DNA of 12,490 nt from Gammaproteobacteria bacterium. Lineage in GTDB: Bacteria > Pseudomonadota > Gammaproteobacteria > S012-40. Each line of letters begins with the position of its first letter. Positions within the stretch are counted from its first letter, which is position 1. The DNA is taken from the NCBI GenBank assembly GCA_029864945.1, contig JAOTSL010000063.1:1-12490 (forward strand). Reading direction: 5' to 3'. The notes under the pieces are model-generated. The model was not told the origin of the DNA and searched no databases. It worked only from the letters and a program-made list of their open reading frames with translations. This document shows positions 6,598 through 12,490 of this stretch, piece by piece. A program made the translations under genes and the position numbers.

Positions 6598-8415
6598 ATG
6601 CTCAAATTAGCTCACTTTAAAATACCCGCTTTACTAGCCGCCAGCTTATTATTTTCCGCCTGCGCTAATCAAAATTTTATCCCGTTATTTCAAACAAAAG
6701 CCGAGAGACTTGCAGAGCAATCACGAATTATAGAGGCTGAAAAATTTGCCAGGACAGAAAAAATAAAAGCACAACAGCAACCGCCTTTATTTACTTATAT
6801 AGATCCATCAGTCGATCCGTTAATGTGGACAAACGAACAAAACAATACAGTAGCACCTGGTGACGAAGCAACGATCATTGGCCGCTTCCCCGGACAACGT
6901 GAATTACCTTTCGACTTATACAAAGAGGCTGCTATCCCTCACAATATCGGTCAACACGGGACTGTGCTCTATTTAAATAATGATGAAGAAGAAAATATCT
7001 GGGACCGCATTCGAAACGGATACGACCTTCCTCATCAAGCCAATGCACGTATCAATACACACATACGTTGGTATTCTAAACATCAATCCTACTTAAACCG
7101 TGTTGCCGATCGCGCTGACAAATATTTATACCTTATTGTTGAAGAAGCCGATCGAATGGGCCTACCACTTGAAATAGCACTACTGCCTGTTGTCGAAAGC
7201 GCCTTTCAACCTTTTGCCTATTCTCACGGGCGTGCCGCTGGAATTTGGCAGTTTATTCCTGCGACAGGAAAGATATATGGCCTAAAACAAAACTGGTGGT
7301 ATGACGGCCGGCGGGATATTGTTGCGTCAACACAGGCTGCATTCAAATTCCTAAAAGGTTTACACCGCTCTCTTAACCATGACTGGATGCTAGCATTGGC
7401 TGCCTATAACTCAGGTTACGGAACTGTTACCAGAGCAATGAAAAAGAATAAACGCAACGGAAAACCAACAGACTTCTGGTCACTGGATTTACCAAAAGAA
7501 ACTAAAAGTTATGTGCCAAAACTGCTCGCACTTGCTGAAATCATTCACGATCCAGGAAAATTTAACTTAACACTGCCACCCATTGCTAACGAGCCATATA
7601 TGGCCGAAGTAGGTATAGGCTCACAAATTGATTTAGCACTTGCCGCCGAGCTAGCCGATATTACACTTGAAGAATTGTATATTTTGAACCCGGGATACAA
7701 TCGCTGGGCTACCGACCCTAAAGGGCCTCACAAGTTAATGGTACCGGTTGAAAATGCCGAATCATTTGAAGAAAATTTAGCATCCTTACCCAGCAACAAA
7801 CGAATCTCATGGGTACGACATAAAATTAAAAAAGGACAATCTTTGTTAGCTATTGCGGACAAATACGATACAACCGTATCACTGATAAAAGATTTAAATC
7901 AGGTCCGTGGCACTATGATTCGTGAAGGTCAAAACCTGATCATCCCGGTGTCATCCCACAAAGGAAAAACCTACACATTAAGCGCAGAACAGCGTTTAAT
8001 CGCGTTGCAAAATACCAAACGCAAAGGAAAAGAGAAACAGGCCTACCGTGTAAAGTCCGGCGACACGTTATGGTCAATTTCACGAAAATATAAAGTTCGC
8101 TACCAAAATCTAGCCAAATGGAATGGGTTAGCACCGCGAGATACTCTGCGTACCGGGCAAAAACTAATTATCTGGAGCAAAGAAGGTAAACTTAGTAAAG
8201 CCAAATTTTCACCTCACCCATCACAACTGGTGACACAAAAAATTAATTACCGAGTAAGAAGGGGTGATTCACTCGCACTAATATCTCAAAAATTTAAAAT
8301 TAACGTCCGAGATGTGATTCGTTGGAACAATACCATTTCTAAGAAAAAATATTTGCAACCAGGGCAACGCCTTACTTTATACGTTGATGTAACCCAACAA
8401 GCGGGTAGAACTTAA
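6598..8415 (+). CDS. mltD: Membrane-bound lytic murein transglycosylase D with three LysM domains
   Basis: The 605-residue protein starts with a lipoprotein signal peptide ending LLFSAC (C22 lipidated; Phe at -3 is less usual), predicting outer-membrane anchoring facing the periplasm. The SLT catalytic domain is at ~175-300: catalytic Glu E200 in LLPVVESAF, then AAGIWQFIPATGKIYGL, YDGRRDIVAST and LALAAYNSGYG. It cleaves the MurNAc-GlcNAc bond of peptidoglycan non-hydrolytically. Three C-terminal LysM repeats bind glycan: ~402-452 (HKIKKGQSLLAIADKY), ~483-527 (YRVKSGDTLWSISRKY) and ~551-598 (YRVRRGDSLALISQKF). E. coli MltD has two, which with a longer N-terminal region explains the greater length. 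ATG 6598 has only a distant AGGA (15-nt spacer) and no better in-frame start nearby. It is divergent from the methyltransferase gene. Confidence 0.95.
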   Translation: MLKLAHFKIPALLAASLLFSACANQNFIPLFQTKAERLAEQSRIIEAEKFARTEKIKAQQQPPLFTYIDPSVDPLMWTNEQNNTVAPGDEATIIGRFPGQRELPFDLYKEAAIPHNIGQHGTVLYLNNDEEENIWDRIRNGYDLPHQANARINTHIRWYSKHQSYLNRVADRADKYLYLIVEEADRMGLPLEIALLPVVESAFQPFAYSHGRAAGIWQFIPATGKIYGLKQNWWYDGRRDIVASTQAAFKFLKGLHRSLNHDWMLALAAYNSGYGTVTRAMKKNKRNGKPTDFWSLDLPKETKSYVPKLLALAEIIHDPGKFNLTLPPIANEPYMAEVGIGSQIDLALAAELADITLEELYILNPGYNRWATDPKGPHKLMVPVENAESFEENLASLPSNKRISWVRHKIKKGQSLLAIADKYDTTVSLIKDLNQVRGTMIREGQNLIIPVSSHKGKTYTLSAEQRLIALQNTKRKGKEKQAYRVKSGDTLWSISRKYKVRYQNLAKWNGLAPRDTLRTGQKLIIWSKEGKLSKAKFSPHPSQLVTQKINYRVRRGDSLALISQKFKINVRDVIRWNNTISKKKYLQPGQRLTLYVDVTQQAGRT

Positions 8416-8422
8416 TTATTAT

Positions 8423-8453
8423 AATGAGAGCATATAATCTATATGCTCTCATT
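8423..8453 (+). terminator. Perfect 14-bp hairpin downstream of mltD
   Basis: AATGAGAGCATATA (8423-8436) is exactly complementary to TATATGCTCTCATT (8440-8453) with an ATC loop, beginning 8 bp after the mltD stop. The sequence after it (CTCCTCC) is pyrimidine-rich rather than a clean T-run, so it is a strong stem with a poor U-tract. Position supports a terminator of mltD. Confidence 0.65.
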
Positions 8454-8554
8454 CTCCTCCAACACATTTAAATCTCCTTTTACCGATTTTACAAACCTGT
8501 CTGCATCTATTATCAACCCCCTACACCCCCCTGAGCTTCCCTACTTCAGATAAT

Positions 8555-8584
8555 TTTACAAATACTTAAAATTACTGGTATGCT
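8555..8584 (+). promoter_or_regulatory. Candidate sigma-70 promoter of ettA
   Basis: TTTACA (8555-8560) matches the -35 consensus in 5 of 6 bases. It is followed after 18 bp by TATGCT (8579-8584; 4 of 6), which is preceded by TGG, giving an extended -10. Transcription would start near 8591, leaving a leader of roughly 80 nt that includes the CCAAA run. Confidence 0.45.
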
Positions 8585-8628
8585 AAAAAATATTAGTCGG
8601 AGTATTTCATAGACTGCCCAGATTAAAT

Positions 8629-8652
8629 CCAAACCAAACCAAACCAAACCAA
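8629..8652 (+). repeat. Pentanucleotide run (CCAAA)4 plus CCAA just upstream of the ettA ribosome binding site
   Basis: Four perfect CCAAA units and a partial fifth (8629-8652) abut the purine-rich ribosome binding site AAGGGAG (8651-8657), which is 12 nt from the ATG at 8670. The run lies in the predicted 5' leader. Length change by slippage would alter the leader but not the spacing of ribosome binding site to start codon. Confidence 0.8.
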
Positions 8653-8669
8653 GGGAGAATAATTCACAT

Positions 8670-10340
8670 ATGGCTCAATACATATTTTCCATGAACCGCG
8701 TTAGTAAAGTGGTTCCACCAAAAAAACAAATATTAAAAGATATCTCCTTATCCTTTTTCCCTGGTGCAAAAATTGGCGTTTTGGGCCTCAACGGCTCAGG
8801 TAAATCTTCCTTGCTGCGTATTATGGCGGGTATTGATAAAGATTACACAGGTGAAGCTATTCCTCTATCTGGCATAAACATCGGCTATTTACCCCAGGAA
8901 CCAGAACTAAACCCTGAAAAAAATGTACGCGGCAACGTAGAAGAAGGTGTTGCCGAAACAAAAGCATTGCTTGATAAGTTTAATGAAATTAGTGCAAAGT
9001 TTGCTGAGCCAATGTCAGATGATGAAATGACATCTCTATTAGATGAACAAGGTAAGCTCCAAGATGCCATTGAAGCAGCAAATGCATGGGATCTGGATAG
9101 GCAACTTGAAATTGCAGCAGACGCTTTACGACTACCTGATTGGGATGCAGATGTAACCACTCTTTCCGGTGGCGAAAAAAGACGTGTGGCACTTTGTCGC
9201 CTACTACTCTCGTCACCTGACATGTTATTGCTAGACGAACCAACCAACCACCTTGATGCAGAATCAGTTGCATGGCTAGAGCGTTTTCTTCATGACTTCC
9301 CCGGAACAGTAGTGGCAATTACCCATGATCGATATTTTCTCGACAATGTTGCAGGCTGGATACTTGAACTAGATAGAGGCCTTGGTATTCCCTGGGAAGG
9401 TAATTACTCCTCATGGTTAGAGCAAAAAGAAAAACGTCTAAAAATTGAAGAAAAACAGGAATCAGCCCGCCAGAAATCCATAAAATCTGAACTGGAATGG
9501 GTTCGCCAAAATGCCAAAGGCAGACATGCAAAAAGCAAAGCCCGTCTCGAACGATTTAATGATTTGAATTCACAAGAGTTTCAAAAGCGAAATGAAACGA
9601 ATGAAATGTTTATACCACCCGGACCACGATTAGGAGATATTGTTTTTGAAATATCTCATTTAAACAAAGGATTTGGTGATCGCTTATTAATTGACGACCT
9701 TAATTTTAATTTACCACCTGGTGGAATTGTTGGAATCATCGGTCCTAATGGCGCTGGTAAAACGACTTTTTTCCGCATGTTAACTGGTGAAGAATCCCCT
9801 GACAGCGGTGAGATAAAAAAAGGAGAAACTGTTGACCTGGCTTACGTCGACCAATCAAGACATGCATTATCTGATGAGAAAAGCGTATGGGAAGAAATTT
9901 CAGATGAAATGGATAACATTGTCGTCGGTAACTTTTCTATGCCATCTCGTGCCTATGCGGGAAGGTTTAATTTTAAAGGGTCTGATCAGCAAAAGTTAAT
10001 CAAACAACTCTCCGGCGGCGAACGAAATCGTGTACATCTTGCAAAACTGTTGCGCAGCGGCGGCAATGTACTGCTCCTTGATGAACCTACCAACGACCTT
10101 GATATTGAAACCCTGCGTGCGCTGGAAAATGCCCTGCTCGACTTCCCTGGCTGTGTAGTTGTTATTTCTCATGACCGTTGGTTTCTAGATCGGATTGCAA
10201 CACACATTCTGGCTTTTGAAGGAGATAGTCAAGTTGTATGGTTTGAAGGCAACTATGAAGAATACGAAAAAGACCTTCGAAAACGAATTGGGGATGAAGC
10301 GGATAAGCCAAAAAGATTTAAATATAAAAAACTGGTGTAG
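8670..10340 (+). CDS. ettA: Energy-dependent translational throttle protein EttA (ABC-F ATPase)
   Basis: The 556 residues match EttA in length and almost line-for-line in motifs. ABC1 has Walker A GLNGSGKSS (39-47, K45), signature LSGGEKRR (165-172), Walker B with D189-E190 and the switch H219. The inter-domain linker (P-site tRNA interaction motif, ~240-322) contains ELEWVRQNAKGRHAKSKARL and ends in NETNEMFIPPGPRLGD, characteristic of EttA. ABC2 has GPNGAGKTT (358-366, K364), LSGGERNR (447-454), D471-E472 and H501. There are no membrane segments, as expected for ABC-F. EttA binds the ribosomal E site and gates entry into elongation according to the ADP/ATP ratio. It is preceded by AAGGGAG and a (CCAAA)n run and appears monocistronic; the next gene converges on it. 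Confidence 0.97.
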   Translation: MAQYIFSMNRVSKVVPPKKQILKDISLSFFPGAKIGVLGLNGSGKSSLLRIMAGIDKDYTGEAIPLSGINIGYLPQEPELNPEKNVRGNVEEGVAETKALLDKFNEISAKFAEPMSDDEMTSLLDEQGKLQDAIEAANAWDLDRQLEIAADALRLPDWDADVTTLSGGEKRRVALCRLLLSSPDMLLLDEPTNHLDAESVAWLERFLHDFPGTVVAITHDRYFLDNVAGWILELDRGLGIPWEGNYSSWLEQKEKRLKIEEKQESARQKSIKSELEWVRQNAKGRHAKSKARLERFNDLNSQEFQKRNETNEMFIPPGPRLGDIVFEISHLNKGFGDRLLIDDLNFNLPPGGIVGIIGPNGAGKTTFFRMLTGEESPDSGEIKKGETVDLAYVDQSRHALSDEKSVWEEISDEMDNIVVGNFSMPSRAYAGRFNFKGSDQQKLIKQLSGGERNRVHLAKLLRSGGNVLLLDEPTNDLDIETLRALENALLDFPGCVVVISHDRWFLDRIATHILAFEGDSQVVWFEGNYEEYEKDLRKRIGDEADKPKRFKYKKLV

Positions 10341-10362
10341 TTTTATTTACACCCTCCACATA

Positions 10363-10433
10363 GCACTAATTTTCGGCTAGGAGACTCTCGAACTTAGCAA
10401 TGAATGCCAGAGGAACCAGTCCTAAATTAGTGC
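10363..10433. repeat. Inverted repeat GCACTAATTT / AAATTAGTGC enclosing copy 2 of the CTAGGAG motif
   Basis: The perfect 10-bp arms lie at 10363-10372 and 10424-10433, 51 bp apart, in the spacer between the convergent ettA and histidine kinase genes. The first bases inward from the arms are partly complementary too. Inside, 10377-10396 is the motif CTAGGAGACTCTCGAACTTA, 17/20 identical to 4421-4440. The arrangement (terminal inverted repeats around a short non-coding core) recalls a small dispersed repeat. A bidirectional terminator with a long loop is the plain alternative. No target-site duplication is evident. Confidence 0.45.
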
Positions 10434-10441
10434 GTTATAAC

Positions 10442-12490
10442 TTATACAGCTACACCGCTATTTCTTTTTGTTAATATTTTGCAAACGGTATCAATAAGCA
10501 CATCAGATTTATAGGGCTTGGTAAGAAAACCGTTAACACCAAACAATTTCACTAACTTTTCATCAACAGTATCGCTGTAACCAGTGGAAAGTATAAATTC
10601 CATCTCTGGCTTTATTTTTAGTATCTTTTTCGCCAATTCAATGCCGGACATTTCAGGCATAATTTGATCCGTAATAACAAGGTCCACATCACATGTACCA
10701 GCACTCAAGTAATCAAATGCTTTATTGGAATCGTTAAACACTACAACATCAAAACCATAGTTTTCTAATAATGCCAATAAAAATCGAGCAACTGCATCTT
10801 CATCATCAATCACAACAATTTTTTTATTACTTCCAATGTTTTTGTTCTGTGCTATTCGATTATCACTACCTTTTTCAATCACAAGTTCCGATGTTACCGG
10901 AAAATAAAGATTAAATGTTGTTCCTTCATTTTTATTACTATTAACAACAATATGTCCTTCATGCTCATGAGTGATACCATGCACCATGGCTAACCCCATT
11001 CCGGTCCCCTTCCCGACATCCTTAGTGGTAAAGAAAGGTTCGAACAAACGATTGAGTATATGCCCATCAATCCCGCTCCCATCATCACGAACACTCAATT
11101 TAGCATACTCTCCTTCAAAGCTACTGTGACAGGAATCGCAAACCGTTTTTTTAACTATCCTCCGAACAAGTGAAATTCCAATATGACCCTGCCCCTGCAT
11201 TGCATCCCGAGCATTAATACATAAATTCATAATAACTTGTTGTATTTTTCCAGAGTCAGCTTTAATCAGAGGCACCGCATCGCTAATTATCATATCAACA
11301 CTCACGCTTGATGTGAGTATAGGCCTCAACAATTTCACAGTTTCCGCTACAATAATTTTTAGGTTTAATATTTCTTTGTTCACATCATTAGCATTGCGAC
11401 TAAACATCTGCATTTGAGATACCAAATCACGCGCACGAAAACCAGCGCTACTCACTTCTTCAAGATAACGAAACATGTCTCCATCAGCTTCTGAAACATA
11501 TTGTTGGGCTAGCTCTGTATAACCGATAATACTTGCCAGCATATTATTAAAATCATGGGCAATCCCACCAGTTAACTGCCCTAGAGCTTCCATTTTTTGC
11601 GATTGGAGAAATTGCGCGTGTAATTTGCTTTTTTCCTCATTGTACTTTTGTCGCTCGGTGATATCCCTCACTAAAACAATATAACCAATCTTCTGTTTTT
11701 CACCGTCAATGATTACACTACTAACCACTTCCCCTGAAAATATTTTTTTATCGTCACGTGAAAATCGAACAAAAGGCGCCTCTAAAGTGGCCTTAGATTC
11801 ACTATCAAATACAAATTGACTCATTTGCTCATAACTTTCCTCATCAGCACAAAGGGACAACAGATTATTGCCAACAAAATAATCACTTCTGAAACCAAAC
11901 ATATTAGAAACGGAAGGCGTTGCCATAATAATCTGTCTATCTTTATCAAATATAAACAAGGCATCAGGAATATTTTGAAATACCGCTTCAAAAATAGATT
12001 GCTGTTGATCCAGGTCAGCTTCAATTCGTTTCTGTTCAGTTAGATCCTTAATTTCTGCGGAAACAATAATGCCATCTTTTGTATACAATGAACTAATATT
12101 AATATCCACAGGGAATAATAGGCCACTTTTTTTCAATCCGGAAACTTGAATGCTCGCACCCATCCCTCTTGAACCTGGCGAAACCAAGTAACTTCTCCTG
12201 TGCCTGACATGTTTATTTCGAAATTGTTCTGGCATCAGCAACTCTACCGATTCACCAATAAGGTCATCTTTCTTATATTCAAAAAGATCGCACGCTTTCG
12301 AATTGGCGTAAACGACTTTTCCGCTCTTATCTACATGTACAACGGCTGCGTTAAGACTTTCCAATTGTTGAAAATATTGCGTTTCGACTAACCGTCTAAT
12401 ACCAATTTCTTTTTCAAATCTATCTGCTTCAACCATTCTAAGGTGTATACGGATTCTCGCCTTCACCTCCTCAACATCAAACGGTTTTGC
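10442..12490 (-). CDS. Hybrid sensor histidine kinase (REC)-PAS-PAS-HisKA-HATPase-REC, 5' end off the right edge
   Basis: The frame is open to the window edge: upstream of the GTG at 12466 it continues as AKPFDVEEVKARIRIHLRM, the classic C-terminal end of a receiver domain (conserved KPF lysine plus final helix). So the gene starts outside the window. Numbering from 12466, PAS1 spans ~30-145 (MPEQFRNKHVRHRRSYL, then DLTEQKR), PAS2 ~155-272 (ending RDITERQ), HisKA has phospho-acceptor H304 in GGIAHDFNN, HATPase_c has the N box N414-N418, DDGSGI (461-466), FEPFFTTK and GTGMGL (487-492). The C-terminal receiver (549-668) has D554/D555, phospho-acceptor D600, T628 and K650. There is no membrane segment, so it senses cytoplasmic signals. 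A CxxC pair (C443, C446) lies in the ATPase domain. Signal and output are unknown; no response regulator is adjacent. Confidence 0.92.
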   Translation of the reverse strand, partial: AKPFDVEEVKARIRIHLRMVEADRFEKEIGIRRLVETQYFQQLESLNAAVVHVDKSGKVVYANSKACDLFEYKKDDLIGESVELLMPEQFRNKHVRHRRSYLVSPGSRGMGASIQVSGLKKSGLLFPVDINISSLYTKDGIIVSAEIKDLTEQKRIEADLDQQQSIFEAVFQNIPDALFIFDKDRQIIMATPSVSNMFGFRSDYFVGNNLLSLCADEESYEQMSQFVFDSESKATLEAPFVRFSRDDKKIFSGEVVSSVIIDGEKQKIGYIVLVRDITERQKYNEEKSKLHAQFLQSQKMEALGQLTGGIAHDFNNMLASIIGYTELAQQYVSEADGDMFRYLEEVSSAGFRARDLVSQMQMFSRNANDVNKEILNLKIIVAETVKLLRPILTSSVSVDMIISDAVPLIKADSGKIQQVIMNLCINARDAMQGQGHIGISLVRRIVKKTVCDSCHSSFEGEYAKLSVRDDGSGIDGHILNRLFEPFFTTKDVGKGTGMGLAMVHGITHEHEGHIVVNSNKNEGTTFNLYFPVTSELVIEKGSDNRIAQNKNIGSNKKIVVIDDEDAVARFLLALLENYGFDVVVFNDSNKAFDYLSAGTCDVDLVITDQIMPEMSGIELAKKILKIKPEMEFILSTGYSDTVDEKLVKLFGVNGFLTKPYKSDVLIDTVCKILTKRNSGVAV

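Noticed and set aside
8885..9531. Minus-strand open frames inside ettA
   Set aside because: They are antisense shadows of a highly conserved coding gene with no independent start signals or domains.
10334..10353. GGTGTA/TACACC stem at the ettA stop codon as terminator
   Set aside because: Only 6 bp with an 8-nt AT-rich loop and no T-run after it; too weak to call.
12464..12466. GTG 12466 as the start of the histidine kinase
   Set aside because: The frame stays open upstream and encodes receiver-domain sequence, so this is an internal valine.

Overview
The window reads as core chromosome of a free-living gammaproteobacterium, probably marine and related to Pseudomonadales/Cellvibrionales/Oceanospirillales-type lineages. 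This is inferred from the gene content (EttA, DnaQ beside a YafS-like methyltransferase and MltD, a Na+/H+ antiporter of the NhaD type, a YbaK-HDOD fusion protein), from protein similarity as I recognise it, and from fairly AT-rich, densely packed DNA. No tRNA, rRNA, CRISPR array, transposase, phage gene or toxin-antitoxin pair is visible. I see no undescribed multi-gene system; the unusual signals are small (short repeats, hairpins, lost neighbours, domain details).

Layout. 1-458 (-): 5' part of a helical protein of uncertain function that runs off the left edge. 829-2274 (-): a two-domain YbaK-like/HDOD regulator. A 341-350 bp divergent spacer with dyad symmetries separates it from phhB (2625-2954, +) and nhaD (3009-4424, +), which are close enough to share a transcript. 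A short spacer (4425-4556) with a strong hairpin separates nhaD from the convergent pair methyltransferase -> dnaQ (6189 to 4557, -). A 408 bp divergent spacer with several palindromes and alternative hairpins precedes mltD (6598-8415, +), which ends in a clear 14-bp hairpin. A promoter-like site and a (CCAAA)n run lead into ettA (8670-10340, +). A convergent spacer with an inverted repeat separates ettA from a large hybrid sensor histidine kinase (10442 to beyond 12490, -), whose reading frame continues off the right edge into what looks like an N-terminal receiver domain.

Function. The middle block is the familiar dnaQ/yafS/mltD neighbourhood (replication proofreading, putative methyltransferase, murein lytic transglycosylase), but gloB and rnhA, which normally sit in it, are absent. 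EttA couples translation initiation to energy state; NhaD exports Na+; PhhB recycles a pterin cofactor. The two flanking signalling proteins (HDOD protein and hybrid kinase), and perhaps the left-edge protein, are regulatory.

Most interesting small-scale signals: a 20-bp motif beginning CTAGGAG found in the same orientation in both spacers between convergent genes (17/20 identity); mutually exclusive hairpins in the mltD leader; the CCAAA run just upstream of the ettA ribosome binding site; and a CxxC insertion in the kinase ATPase domain.
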